Shown here piece after piece: positions 37,752 through 50,671 of a stretch of DNA of 64,000 nucleotides. Source of the DNA: Orbilia blumenaviensis (Eukaryota; Ascomycota; Orbiliomycetes; Orbiliales; Orbiliaceae). The notes beneath the pieces are model-generated. The model made no database searches. It saw only the letters and a list, made by a program, of their open reading frames with translations, and was not told where the DNA came from. The stretch's first letter is position 1. Each line of letters opens with the position of its first letter. The stretch covers positions 2,312,424 to 2,376,423 of the forward strand of contig JAVHNS010000008.1 in NCBI GenBank assembly GCA_036872755.1, read 5' to 3'. The translations under genes were made by a program, and so were the position numbers.

Positions 37752-38106
37752 ACCCAACTACAGTATTACAGGAAGATTAAAGTTGAACTTAGACAAAACA
37801 CAATTCATACCAAATCTATTAAAAAATATATTATTTTTAACTGATATAAAAAAATTTTTTTTTGAAATTTTAACATATAAATTTATATAGAGTTTTTCAA
37901 GTCTTAGCACTTTTTTTAATTTTAACAATCTTATTTACTAGTTAATTTTTATAAGTATTTATAAACTAAATTTCATTTACAAATTGAATTTTATTTTTAA
38001 TATTTAAACATCTTTTTATTATAAATAAAAATACACTATTATTTATATAATCAAATATGATCTAAATACTGCAGTCGAATTTGAGTACTGCGCAACACCC
38101 TCCTAG
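37752..38106 (+). mobile_element. Helitron-like non-autonomous element, short copy
   Basis: 355 bp. The start is ACCCAACTACAGTATTACAG (one G-to-A from GCCCGACTG-like). The end is CTGCAGTCGAATTTGAGTACT, then GCGCAACACCCTCCTAG and T. It keeps only the 5' conserved block (to about 37960) and the 3' end, with no cassette or array, so it is a minimal version of the family. Confidence 0.75.
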
Positions 38107-38637
38107 TTATTTTTAAAAAAATTATTTTAATTATAAATAAAAAAATCTTATTTTATTTTATTACTAATTTAAAAGTATTAATTTTAAATAAAAATATCTT
38201 AAATAAAAATTTAATAAATTTTTTATATTAACAAAATTAAATTTATCAATATTTATAAAAAAAATAAATATAAAAGAAAAAAATTAAAAGAATTTTAAAA
38301 TATAATATTATTTAAAAAATTCTAAGTTTAAATTATAATTAATTAAAAATTATTTCTTTTTATTAGTTGATATCAATAAAAATTTTAATATATTTTTAGT
38401 AGATTGTAAAATAAAAAATTTATTTATTTATTTTAAAATTATTAAATAATTTAATTTATTTTATATTTAAAAATTTTAAAAAAATATATATTATTATTAT
38501 TATTAGTAATTTTTATAAATAAATATTGAAAAATAATTATAATAAATTAAAAAAACATAATTTAAATATTAATTAAAAATTTGTTATTTTGAGATATAAT
38601 TGTAAAAAAATTTATTTTAAAATTTAATTAAATAATT
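38107..38637. other. AT-rich spacer
   Basis: I see no gene, repeat boundary or other structure here beyond A/T-rich, RIP-like sequence. Confidence 0.6.
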
Positions 38638-38638
38638 A

Positions 38639-39120
38639 CTCTTGAAAAAAAATATGCTTGAAAAAAATAATAACATAACTATTAAGCAATTAGTACACAA
38701 TTTACTAATTATAAAATAATAATATAACCATTATATAATATATGATAATTATAATTTAGCGATAATTATTTAATAGTTGATTAATTATTTTATAATAATT
38801 ATATAATAATTAAATAATAATCATATATTAGTAATATAATAATTTAAAAATAACCAATTAATTGTTATATCATTAAGAAATTATTTAATAATAATTTAAA
38901 ATATAATATTATAATTTTTTGATAGTTTTTAAATGGTTTTATAATGGTTTTTTAATAATTTTATCACAATTTTGTTATAATTTTTTTAATAGTTTATTTA
39001 ATCATTATTTTATTATTTTATTATTATGTATATTTCAATTTTTATATAATTTTTATATTTTTATTTTTAATGATATTAATATTATAAGTTTTTATTATTA
39101 ATTTTTAAAGTTTTTTAATT
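38639..39120 (-). mobile_element. CTCTTGAG-family TA element, RIP-degraded copy
   Basis: TA (38637-38638) precedes CTCTTGAAAAAAAATATGC, a RIP form of CTCTTGAGGAAAAGCATG found at the right ends of 55908-57363 and 61754-63360. Further in, TGGTTTTATAATGGTTTTTT with TTTTATCACAATTTTGTTAT (38933-38985) matches the inverse of 57056-57110. The far end was not found; the copy may extend well past 39120. Confidence 0.5.
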
Positions 39121-40273
39121 AATTATTATTTATATTGACAAGATGTTTTAATATATAATAATATATTATTGTTAATTATTTATTTTTATGTTGAATATTT
39201 TTATTTTTAGTATTTTTATTATTATTGTTAATTATTTAAATGTTTAGAATAAAAATATTTATAGGATAAAAATACTTATAAGATAGGAATATTTATAAAA
39301 TAAGGTTTAATTTAGAATGTTTTAATATATTATTTATTATATTAAAATAATTTTATATTTAATATTTTTGTAAGGGATATATACATAACAGGCTTATAGC
39401 TGGGTTTATCCTTATAAATAAAAAATATGATATATTGTTATTTATATATATAAATAATTATTAATTATATAAATATAGATTTATATATATATTAATATAT
39501 ATATGTATATATATAATATTAAGTTTATATTATTATTTATTATTAATATTATTTTTAAATTATTAGAAATTTTTATAATATATATTATTATATATTTTCA
39601 GTTTTATTATAAACATTAATTTAAAATATATTTAATTTCTAAAATTTATTTTTATTTAAAAAATTTATTTATATATATATAAATATAAATATTTATTTTT
39701 TAAAATATAAATTATTATTTAATAATAATAATTATTATAACTAATATAAATAAATTATATTGTTTTTATATTTTTAATTGAACTGTAGTTATATTTTATT
39801 AAATTTTATTATAAATATATTAGTAAAACTTTTAATTAATATTTTTATAATTTTATTTTTAATTAAAGTTTTTAGTTTTATTAATTCAATTTTTAGAATT
39901 AAAATTATAAATTAATTATTTTTTAATTTTTATTAAAAAATATAAGATAATTAAAATTATAATTAATATATATAATAATTTATATATAAAATTATTTATT
40001 TAATAATTTTTAAACTTAAATTTGTAAAAATAATGTAAAATGTTAAAATATGTTTTAAATTCAATAGTTACTTAAGTATATTATTATAAATATATTAAAA
40101 TATGTTTTTAAGATTTTTTTATTAAAATTAAAGGTTTTAATATATATACAAATATATAAAAATATATTAAAAATATTATGAATATATAAAAAGAATATTG
40201 TAAGTTTATAAGTAAAAGATTTGAAGATTTTATTTTTATAAATATAATATTTAGTATTTTTTATATAATTTTA
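39121..40273. other. AT-rich region with short tandem repeat
   Basis: No gene was seen. Three roughly 17-bp units of ATAAAAATATTTATAGG type lie at 39247-39297. A slightly G/C-richer stretch at 39370-39420 (with GGCTTATAGCTGGGTTTATCC) could be an element end. Part may belong to the degraded CTCTTGAG element. Confidence 0.5.
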
Positions 40274-40337
40274 GGGAATTGCTACACCCCTAAAATGACT
40301 CCGGGGACCCACTTATTATTACTCCGGGGACCCCCCT
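40274..40337. other. GC islet with two CTCCGGGGACCC units
   Basis: AGGGAATTGCTACACCCC, then two copies of ACTCCGGGGACCC about 25 bp apart, in otherwise pure A+T. The start GGGAATTG and the CCGGGG core are shared with 24928. It may be the surviving end of an unknown element. Confidence 0.4.
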
Positions 40338-41704
40338 CATAAAAAAAAATTTATAATAATATTAAATTTTGAGTTATTTTAAAATGAGTTTTATTATTTT
40401 TGTAATATTTAAAAACTTTAAATTTATTATATATTATTTAATTTGATATTTTAAATTATTATTAAATATTTAATAAATGATAGTTTATTTTATTTTTTTT
40501 TGTTTCAAAAATTATAAAACTAATTAAGTTTTATTTATATATTACACATTTTTTAATATAAATTATAATTTAAAATATAATTTATGAATTTACTAAAATA
40601 ATTATTTTTTATTATATCATATATCTAAGTATTTTTTTTATTTTTCAAGTGTTAAATTATTTTAATGTATATAGTTAATTTTTTTTAATTTTTTTTAATT
40701 TTAATTTTTGGTTTAAATAGAATAACTTTTTATTTGAATTATTATTGTTTGAATTTTTAGAATTATTATTTCAATTATTATTATTTAAATTTTTAATCAA
40801 GTTAAGATTTTTATTGTAAAACTTATATAAATTTTTTTTGTTATTATCTTTAATAATAATAATAATAATAATAATAAATTTTATAATTTTATTTTTATTT
40901 TTATATTTTTTAATTTAAAAATAAAATTATTAATTATAATCAAATAAATTATATTTACTATATTTACATATTTAAATAATAAAAAAAATAATAACCTCAA
41001 TTCTAATAATATATTTAAATTTAAAAAAATTTTATTTTATTAATTAATTAAATTTAATTGTATAAATTATTTTTATAATAGATTTAATTAATTTTTTTTT
41101 AATAATAATTTTTAAAAATAAAAAAAAAGTTAAATTAAATTTTATTAATTTTAAAATAATTTTTAATGTTAAAAAAAATAAATTATATTTTTAAAATAAA
41201 TTTTTTAATTATAAATTAATATAATTTTTTTGGTTTATAATTTTTTAATAAAAATAAAAATGATTTAGAAAAAAAATTAATTAAATAAAAAAATTAATAT
41301 TTTTTACCATTTAATATAATTAAAATATAATATAAAAATATAAGATTTTCAATATTATTTTGTGATAACTAATATACCGCTTTTGAAAAATTAGATTATT
41401 TTAAATTTTTAATATAATTATATATTATTTTTAAATTAGATGTAGAGTATAAATAAAAATATTTTTATTTATGATTTAAAAAAAAAAGATTATAAGTTTA
41501 AATTTTATTTTTATATATATATATTTTTTTAATTAAATTTAATATTTATAAAATCAATATTTTAAGAAAATTTATGATTTATTTAATAAATTTTAAAATA
41601 TTATAAATAATAAAATCCAATTATTTTTTAAAAATAATATAATTTTTTTTATTTTAAAAAATATTAATATTATTTAAATATAAATATTTTTTAATTTTAT
41701 ATAT
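40338..41704. other. AT-rich spacer
   Basis: RIP-like sequence without recognisable coding or structural features, apart from an AAT run (40854-40877). Confidence 0.6.
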
Positions 41705-41706
41705 AC

Positions 41707-41910
41707 ATCAGCAAAAAAAAGTGTTGGCTTCCCAGGCTTCTAAAACTAATAAGCCAAAAAACTTCTTAATTTAGAATGTTATTCGGAAGTCAGAATTTTC
41801 ATCTACTTTTTAAAAATTATAAAATAATTATTATTTATTAAATAACATTCTTCAAACCTTCACAAACATTAAAAAATTTAAATTATCTTAATTATTATAT
41901 AAATATTATA
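41707..41910. mobile_element. CATCAGG-family TA element, left end, interrupted
   Basis: TA (41705-41706) is followed by CATCAGCAAAAAAAAGTGTT, matching the TIR of the intact element at 26399 with minor changes, then 150 bp with moderate GC. The chromovirus begins at 41911. The other end was not found on the far side. Confidence 0.45.
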
Positions 41911-42240
41911 TGTCAGGCCGCGCACCCACACGGTGGTGCGCAAAATATAACAAGGTTAATACAACGGCTAAAACTATCTAATCCGGACAACATGAACACA
42001 CAGTAACCCATTTAAAAATTTATTTGGGTAATTTTGGTCTTTAGGTTAATATTAAATTAATTTTTTTAATTTAAAAGTAATAAAAAATCATAATTTAATA
42101 TTATAATATATATATTTTTTAATATATAAAGTATAAATAATAATCATATATATAATTTTTTATTTTTTAATTTATAATTATAATTAAAATTATATTTTTA
42201 ATTATTATGATATATATATTTTTATATATATAATTTTATA
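41911..42240 (+). repeat. chromovirus copy 2, 5' LTR
   Basis: 330 bp. The hairpin GCGCACC...GGTGCGC at its start is preserved (41920-41941). The rest is decayed. Confidence 0.93.
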
Positions 42241-43139
42241 TATTAAAAAATTATTTTTTAATTTATTATTATAAATATTTTACAATTACTTATAATATTT
42301 ATTGAAAAAAATAAGTTAATATAAAATACTTTATAAAATTTAATAAATTTTAGATTTTTAAATTTTAAATTTTTAAAAAATATTAAAATATAATAATTTA
42401 TTTTATGATTTAAAGATAATAGTTTAATTATAATTACTTAATTTGCAAAGTTGGTTAATAAGTTAAATAAATTTATAAATAATTATAATAAGATACAAGT
42501 TTTTATTTATTAAATAAAATTATTTTTTAATTCTAATTGTTAAATATTTGAAAATAATAAAAAATATAAAATTAATTTTATTTTTAATTAATTATAAAAT
42601 ATTATAATTAAATAATTTAAACTTTTAATAATTTTAATAAATATAAGTAAGATTCCTTTAAAACTAATAATATAAAAAGTATTTAAATAAATTATTATAA
42701 TTTATTTTAAAAATTTAAATAAAAAAAAATAATTAAATTTATTATTTTAAAAATATAATAAAAAAATAAAATTATTAATTATATAATTTATTTTAATATA
42801 TCATAAATTAAATTATTTTTATAATATAAAAATATTTTATATATTTTTTATTATAAAAATTTTAAAAAAAAAAATTTAAAAAATTATTTTTATTATAATT
42901 AACAATATATTAAAAAAATTTAAAAATTTATAAAAATTCATATAATTAATAATTTATATTAAAAAATTATAAAATTTATATATTAAAAATTATTAAATTT
43001 AAAACAATTTATTTTATAATTTATAAACCCAAATTATATTATAATAAATTACATTAGTATTAAATTAACTAAATTTTATAAAAATAAATATTTTCTAATA
43101 AAAAAAAATATTTTTTAATAAATATAAATATTATAAAAT

Positions 43140-46100
43140 AAATAATTTTTATTTTAAATATAAAAAATCTAATTATATAATAAAATAATATTATAATAAT
43201 ATATAATATAAAAAATTAAAAAAATAATAAAAATAATAAAATTTTTATTATTTAAAAAAAAAAATATCTATGTTATATATAATATTATACTAATTATAAT
43301 ATATAAAATAAAATTATTAAAAAATTATTTTAATTATTTAATAATAAAAATAATATTATTATAAAATAATAAAATAATATAAATTAAAATATTAATAAAT
43401 TCTAATATATTTAATAATTTTATAATAATGTAATTTATAATAAAATATAATATATTTTTAATAAAAAAAAATAAAATTATTTTATTTAAAAAAATAAATA
43501 ATGTTTTATTGAATTATAATATTATGTATAAAATAAAAAATTTAAAAATAAAAATAAATAATTTTAAAAAATTTATTTTTTTTAATATTATAAAAATTAA
43601 ATTATTTAATTTTATATTAAAATTTATATAATTATATAAAAATAATTAAAATATTAATTAAAATATAAATTATTTTTTAATATAATAAGTTGTAAAATTT
43701 TATATTATTATTATAAAATTAATTAAAATAAAATAATTTAATTTTTTATTAAAAAATTTTATATTAATAAAAATAATAATTTTAAAAAAAATTATTTTTT
43801 AAAATAAATTAATATAATATATATTAAAAAAATATATTAATTTTATAAATTTAGAAAGAAAAAAATAATAAATAAATTATTAAAATATTAATTTTAAAAT
43901 TATAAAATTTTATTAATATAAAATATTATATTTTTTTTTAAATTAATTTATAAATTTTTTTTAATTAAAAATAAAATATTAAAATTATATATAAAAAAAA
44001 TAAAATTAAAAAGTTTTATTTATAAATTTTTTTTACTAATAAAAACATTTATTTTTTTTATAAAAAAAAAAATAATTCACTATAATTTTATATAAATTAT
44101 TAAATATTTAATAATATAATAATAAAAAACTAATATCCACTACCTCTAATAAACAAATTTTTTAATTAGTTATAAAATATTAAAATATTTATTAAATTAA
44201 ATTTAAAAAAAATTTATAATTTAATATATATTATAGTAAGTAAAAAATAAAAAATAATATTTAAAATAAAATATAATTTTTATAAATATTTAATAATATT
44301 ATTTAAATTAATAAATATATGAATAATTTTTTAATTATTATTGAATATATTATTTTATAATTTATTAAATATTTTTATTATTATTTATTTAAATAATATC
44401 TTAATTTTTTTTAAAAATTATAAATTTTATATAAAATATATATATATTATATTACAATAATTTAAAATAATATTATTATATATTAAAACAAAAAAGTATA
44501 AATTTTATAAAAAAAAAATAAATTTTTTAAATTTTATTATATTAATTTACAATATTTTAATAAATAAAAATAAAATAAAAATTATATATTAATAAAAAAT
44601 TTTTCAAAATATAAAATAATTACAATCATTCCTAAATTTTATAAATTTTTATTATTAATTTTTTATAAAATATAATATTATAATAAAATTAATTATAAAA
44701 TTTTTATTAAAAAAAAAGATATGAAAATAAAATAAAAAATAATAAATTATATTTAAATATATTAAAAAAAAATTTATAATAAAAATAATATTATTTTATT
44801 ATAATTAAAAATAATATATTATAATTACAATTAATATTTCTAAATTTAAAATTAAAATCTATTTTTTATAATAAAATAAAAAAAATTATTAATATTTTAT
44901 TTATTTTTAAAATAAAAAAATATTAAAAATAAAAAAAAATTATAAAATATTTAATTAAAAAATATTAATAATAATTAAAATATTACAATATTAAATAATA
45001 TATTTAAAAAAAATCTAGTTTCAAATCATTATTTATAATAATCATTAAAGTTTAATTTATTTTATAATTTTAAAATAATTTAATATAAAATAAATTAAAT
45101 AATTTAAAAAATTAGTAAATTATAACTTTATTATTTAATATTATTTAAAAAAAATAATATAATAATAAATATATTATTTTATTAAATAAAATATATAAAA
45201 AAATATAATAAATTATTATTATTTTTATTACTAAAAACAAGATAATTAATTACAACAATATATAATAAATTATTTAATATTTTAATATTAATATTTATTA
45301 AATTTTTATAAAATATTAATAATATTAAAAAAATATATTTTAAAAATAAGAAAATAAAATATATTATTAATATTATATAATAAAATAATATAATATATAC
45401 AATAAATTATATATTAAAAAAAAATAATATATTATAATTTAAAAATAAATTATATATACTTAATATTTTAAAATTATATAAAAATATAATATATTATATA
45501 TATAATATTTTTTTAATAAATTATTTTAATTATTACAAAATATAAAAATTATTTTTTAAAAATTATTATTTTCTAAAATATATTAAATTTATTTATAAAT
45601 ATATTATAAAATATAATATTTATTAATAAAATAAGATAATTAAAAAATTAAAAAAAAAAAAATTATTATTATTTTTAATATTAAATATATTATAATATAA
45701 TATTTTTATAAATTTTATTATTAAATTACCTTTATTGTAAAATTTTATATTAAAAAATATAAATTTAAAATTTGATATAATTTAAATAATAATAAATAAA
45801 TTAATTAAATTTACATATTTTATACCATTTTATAATAAATTATAAATAAAAAAATTAATATAAATTTATATAAAATATTTAATTTATAATAATTTTTTAA
45901 ATAATTTTATATTTAATCAAAAATAAGTTTTTATTTTTAAATTTATAATGAATTTTTATAAAATAATAAATATTGTAAAAAAATAATTTACTATATTTCA
46001 TTTTAAAATAAATAATTAAATAAAAAAAATTAATTAAATTTTAAAATAATTAATAAAAAATTATTATAATTATAAATAAAATAATTAAATTAGTTTATTT

Positions 46101-46640
46101 TTGTTTATAATATTTATATATAATAATATTTATTAAATAATAATTAAAATAATTTTATTTTTTATTAAATATAATTACCACCTATAATTTAAAATAAATT
46201 ATTTTATAAAAAATAAAATATTAATTATAAAAAAATATATTAAAAAATTAAAATTATTATATTAAACTTATAAATTAAAAATGAAATAAATTTAAAATAA
46301 CTAAATTAAATATAATGATTTAAAATAAAATAAAATATTAAAATATAAAATTAAATAAAAAATTATATTTTTTAATAAAAATATAAATATTAAATAATTT
46401 TTTATAAAATTTAAAATTAAATTTTTAAATTTATATAGAATTATAATTTATATTAAAATATATATTTATAAATTAATATTATTTAAAAAAAAAAAAAAAT
46501 AAAAAATAAAAAAAATATTAATAAAAAATAATTTTAAAAAGAATATATAAAATTATATTAAAATGAAATATTATTTAATTAAATAAAAAAATTAATTATT
46601 AGTAAATATATTATAAAAATTTAAAAAATATTTATTGTAT
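43140..46640 (+). pseudogene. chromovirus copy 2 gag-pol remnant
   Basis: By alignment with copy 1: the zinc knuckle region is near 43150-43195, protease 43380-43720, RT 43915-44440 (active site near 44385, now Y-L-N-N-like), RNase H 44640-45190, integrase 45380-46480 and chromodomain near 46565-46635, where K-Y-Y-L-I-K-* can still be read. Almost every G and C has been lost, so few family residues survive and the assignment rests on collinearity with copy 1. No open frame of note remains. It is non-functional. Confidence 0.8.
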
Positions 46641-48582
46641 GTTAAAATTAAAATTAAAAATTTTAAAAAAATATTTTAAAAAATTTTGTAAATTATAATA
46701 ATTTATAGAAAAAATTTAAAATTATTATTAAAAATTTTAGAATTATAATAAGTTGATTTAATAAAATTATTAAAAACAAAATAAATTTAAAAAAATAAAA
46801 AATTTTTATAGAAAATTAAAAAAAAATTAATAAAAATAAATATAATAATATATAGAAAATTTATTTAAAATATAATTAAATTAGATAATTTTTTTTTTAA
46901 AAAATTTTATATTTATAGATTTTTTTATTTTTATTTTTTTTTTTTTTTAGTTTTTAATGAAAATTATAATAATTTATAAGTTTTTTATAGTAGTAGGAAA
47001 TAAATTTTTTATTATTATTATTATTTTTATTTTTATTATTTTTTTTATTAATTTTATTATTATTTTTTTTATTTTTTATATTGTTATTATTTATAAAAAA
47101 AAAAATTCTATTATTTTTATTTTTTTTATTATTATTTTTATTATTATTTTTTATAATATTATTTTTATTATTATTTTTATTATTTTTAATAATTATTAAA
47201 GGATTTTTAACCCTATAATTATAAAAAATAAAAAAATTTAATATATTTTTTAATATAACAATATATGAAATTAAGAAATTTAGTTTAAAAATTATAAGAA
47301 AATTTTTTTAAAATAATAAATATTTTAAAATTATAATTTATTATAAAAAAATATTAAAATTTAAAATATTATTAAAATAATTTAATATAATATTTATAAT
47401 AATTAAAATAATTTTAAAAAAAGTTGTTTTTTATTAATTTTGATAAATTATTATATTAATAAAAATTTTTATAATTAAAATAACTAAATAAATAAATTAA
47501 TTTATATAAATTATAACAGATTAAATAATAAAATTAACAATTATAAAATTAATATTTTTAAATTAATAAAATTAAATTATATTAAATTATTTTTTATAAT
47601 AATAAAAATAAATATTATGATTATTAAAAAAAAAATAGTAAATAAAATTTATAATTTAATATTAATTATATATAATATATAATAAAAAATTAAAATTAAT
47701 ATAAATTATTTTTATAATATTAATAATATATATATTAAATTAATTAATTATTTTTTTAAATAAAGAAAAATAAAATAAAATAAAAAAAAATTATTATATA
47801 TTTTATAAAACAAAATAAAATAAAAAAAAAAAATTATAAATTATTAATTTAAAAATTTTAAAATATTTTAAAATTATTAATCTAAAAAAATTATTTATTA
47901 AAATATTTTAAAATAAAAAAAAAAAGAAAAAAATAAAAAAATATAAAATATAATATTATATATTAAATTTTAATTTTTTTTAAAATTTTAAAAATTGGAA
48001 TTTATATAATTTATAATTATATTTTTATATTATAAATTGCAAAACATAAGTTTTAAAATTATAAATTATAAAATATAATTACTAAAAATTATAATTTATA
48101 AAATATAAATTTTATAATAATATAAATTTATAAATTAATATATAATATAATAAATTTAATTTTATATAATTAATTATTTATATTATATTAAAAATTTTTA
48201 AAATATAATATATTACAAATTATTACAAAATAAATTTAAGATTTTTTATATAATTTTATAATATATAATTTTTTATAAAATTATAATATATAAATAAAAT
48301 TTTTAATATATATAAAATTTTGTTTTAAATTTATAATTAATATATTATTTTTATTATATATTATTTTTATATATTTAAATTTAATGATTAAATTTAAAAT
48401 TTTTGAAATATTTATATAAAATTATAGTAATATAATAATATTAATAAATTAAAGTTTAGAATTAATTTTTTAAAATATTTTTTAAATTATATAAAAGAAT
48501 TATAATTTTAATATAAATTATAATAATGAGATTTTATTTAATTTTTAATAAATAAATTTTGAAAATTATTAAAAAAAGATAA
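46641..48582 (+). other. 1.9-kb unassigned 3' region of chromovirus copy 2
   Basis: This is the counterpart of 13980-15912. The short + frame at 46957-47199 is Ile/Phe-rich because of T runs and has no counterpart start in copy 1, so I do not call it a gene. Confidence 0.5.
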
Positions 48583-48904
48583 TATTAAATTATATATTTA
48601 TATAATAATATATAAAATATAATAAAATTAATATAATGATTAAAATTATTTAATCTGGGTAATATAAATATATAGTGATTTATTTGAAGATTTATTTGGG
48701 TAATTTTGGTTTTTAAATTAATGTTAAATTAGTTTTTTTAATTTGGAAATAATAAAAAATTATAGTTTAATATATATATTTTTTAATATATAAAACATAA
48801 ATAATAATTATATATATAATTTTTTGTTTTTTAATTTATAATTATAATTAAGGTTATATTTTCAACTATTGTGACATACACATTTTTGCATATATAACCT
48901 TATA
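48583..48904 (+). repeat. chromovirus copy 2, 3' LTR
   Basis: 322 bp, 8 bp shorter than the other LTRs owing to a small deletion around 48765. The end (48865-48904, GTGACATACACATTTTTGCA) is less mutated than the start, as in copy 1. Confidence 0.92.
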
Positions 48905-48979
48905 TTATAATTTAAAATATTAATAAAATTTATATTTCCAAAAATTTAATATAAAATAATTTTTTTTATAGTAATTTAT

Positions 48980-49108
48980 AAATAATTATTATTAATAATT
49001 AAATATAATATAAATAATTATTATTAATAATTAAATATAATATAAATAATTATTATTAATAATTAAATATAATATAAATAATTATTATTAATAATTAAAT
49101 ATAATATA
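48980..49108. repeat. 32-bp tandem repeat, four copies
   Basis: Four essentially perfect units starting AAATAATTATTATTAATAAT, just outside the chromovirus 3' LTR. The rest of 48910-49235 is featureless A+T. Confidence 0.9.
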
Positions 49109-49419
49109 AACAAATTTATTTTTATAATTTAAAATTATTATTATTATTAATATAATTTTAATATAAAAATAAAATAATAATTATTTATTAAATATTAATA
49201 AAAAAATTATCAAAAAAAATTTTTTTTTTTATTATTACTCTTGAGGAAAAGGGTGCTCCGGAGCAACCGTCAAACAACCGTTGGGAAACCGGCAAACCAT
49301 TTTCCGGTTTTTAACGGTTGGGCCACGTGAGCCAACTGACCTAATAACCTTCATATAATAGTTGAACAACCAGGATTTTGCCGTAGGACAACCGTTGAAA
49401 ACTAGCAAGTCAGTTACTG

Positions 49420-49475
49420 CTATGGTTGCTGCTACGGTTGCTGCTACGGTTACTACTACGGTTGCTGCTACGGTT
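49420..49475. repeat. 12-bp GTTGCTGCTACG array
   Basis: Four to five in-phase units, each carrying the ACGGTT motif across the junction. Confidence 0.9.
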
Positions 49476-49559
49476 ATCGCACGGTTGTTCTCTATTTATG
49501 GTTTTATTGATTTACAACAATTATAATATAGAATTCACAGCGTTTAGTAGATCACTTAA

Positions 49560-49990
49560 TAACTAATAAAACAGCTAGTGGAACAGCTAGTAAAACAACT
49601 AGTAAACAACTAGTAGAATAGCTAGTAAAGCAGCTAATAGCACATCTAGTAGAACAACTATTATGGCAGCTGTAACTAATACAACAATTAGCAAAGCAAC
49701 TAATAAAGCAGCAATAAAGCACTTAACAAGTTAGCAACTAGCACAGCAACTAGCACGGCAGCTAGCACAGCAGCCAGCACGGCAACTAGCATAACAGCTA
49801 GTACAGTAACTAATATGGCTAATACAGCAGTTAGCAAAATAGCTAGTAAGGCAGCTAGTGGGGTACTTAGCAAGTTAGCACCTAGTGTAATAACTAGCAT
49901 AATAGTTAACACAGCAACTAGTACGGCAGCTAATACAACAGTTAGCAAAGCAACTAACAAGGTAAATAACTAGTTAAATACTTAGCTTAT
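49560..49990. repeat. 12/15-bp GCAACTAGCAC-type array
   Basis: Degenerate units such as GCAACTAGCACA, GGCAGCTAGCAC, AGCAGCCAGCAC repeat over about 430 bp. The inverse unit (GTACTAGCTGCC) is found at 62830-62890 in copy 3. Confidence 0.85.
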
Positions 49991-50671
49991 TAATAACACA
50001 GCAGCTAGTACAGCAGCTAATTAGTAAAATAGTAGAATAATAATAAATCAAAAAAAAAGTTAAATGTAAAGTAATATATTAATTAAAAATAATTACAAAA
50101 ATAAATTTTAAAGTCATTTTTTGTATATATCACATAACCAATTTGCATGTGAAAATTAATTTAAATTTAAATTAAATAGAAAAAATTAATTAAATCGACG
50201 AAATTGATCACATGATATATACAAAAGATTTTGAATAAAAATAATAGAAATGACAGTATATTTTTAGCTAGTAGAAAACGATTTGCAAATGATTTGAAAA
50301 ATGATTATGACAACCACAACACAACCATAACAGCAACCGTCAGACAACTATTGGAAAATTATTAAAAAATTATAATAAAAATTAATAAATATTAATTATT
50401 CAAACTATCTCTTATTAATCAACTAACTATTAGCAAACTAATTTAAAACAATTAAAAAAACAATTTTTGTAATAAATTGAAATCAGTTATTAATACTATT
50501 TTAAAATAGTTGTCATACTATTAGTTCATAGTTTTACAACTATTAGAAAATCATTAATAAAACTACTAAATAGCAGTTATAACAGCCATACACTCATAGT
50601 AACTGAACCAGCAAGAAACCACCGAATCGTTGTCTTTTAGTTGTCCAACCCCCAGCTTTGTCTCAAGAGTA

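Larger units (their letters stand above)
41911..48904 (+). mobile_element. Ty3/gypsy chromovirus, full length (copy 2), heavily RIPed
   Basis: 6,994 bp. The LTRs are 41911-42240 and 48583-48904. A perfect 5-bp target duplication TTATA lies at 41906-41910 and 48905-48909. It is collinear with copy 1 over its whole length and differs chiefly by added transitions, with few large indels, so it is an older or more often RIPed copy of the same family. The first 100 bp of its left LTR are nearly unmutated (TGTCAGGCCGCGCACCCA). Confidence 0.95.
49238..50669 (-). mobile_element. CTCTTGAG-family TA element (copy 1)
   Basis: 1,432 bp, flanked by TA (49236-49237; 50670-50671) and ended by CTCTTGAG/CTCAAGAG. 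The left end carries GGAAAAGG and the right end, inverted, GACAAAG, the reverse of the copies at 55908 and 61754, so it lies in opposite orientation. Many ACGGTT/AACCGT motifs occur within 200 bp of the ends. Inside are 12-bp arrays (49420-49475; 49560-49990) and one cassette (50112-50210). The long open minus frame at 49700-49960 is simply the 12-bp array (Ala/Val/Leu periodic). No transposase is present; the TA duplication suggests Tc1/mariner/pogo-type mobilisation in trans. Confidence 0.85.

Noticed and set aside
38919..39101. Plus-strand Phe/Ile/Tyr-rich frame
   Set aside because: It sits in a RIPed non-coding CTCTTGAG element; the composition explains it.
46957..47199. Plus-strand Ile/Phe frame in chromovirus copy 2
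   Set aside because: It is T-rich RIPed sequence with no motif.
48950..48975. Right end of the CATCAGG element interrupted by chromovirus copy 2
   Set aside because: AATTTTTTTTATAGTAATTT superficially resembles a decayed TIR but needs several transversions.
48980..49108. CRISPR-like regular repeat
   Set aside because: The 32-bp units are directly adjacent without spacers, are A/T only, and lie in a eukaryotic-type transposon region.
49700..49960. Minus-strand Ala/Val/Leu-rich frame, possible transmembrane protein
   Set aside because: It is a 12-bp tandem array read in frame; sister elements lack the frame.
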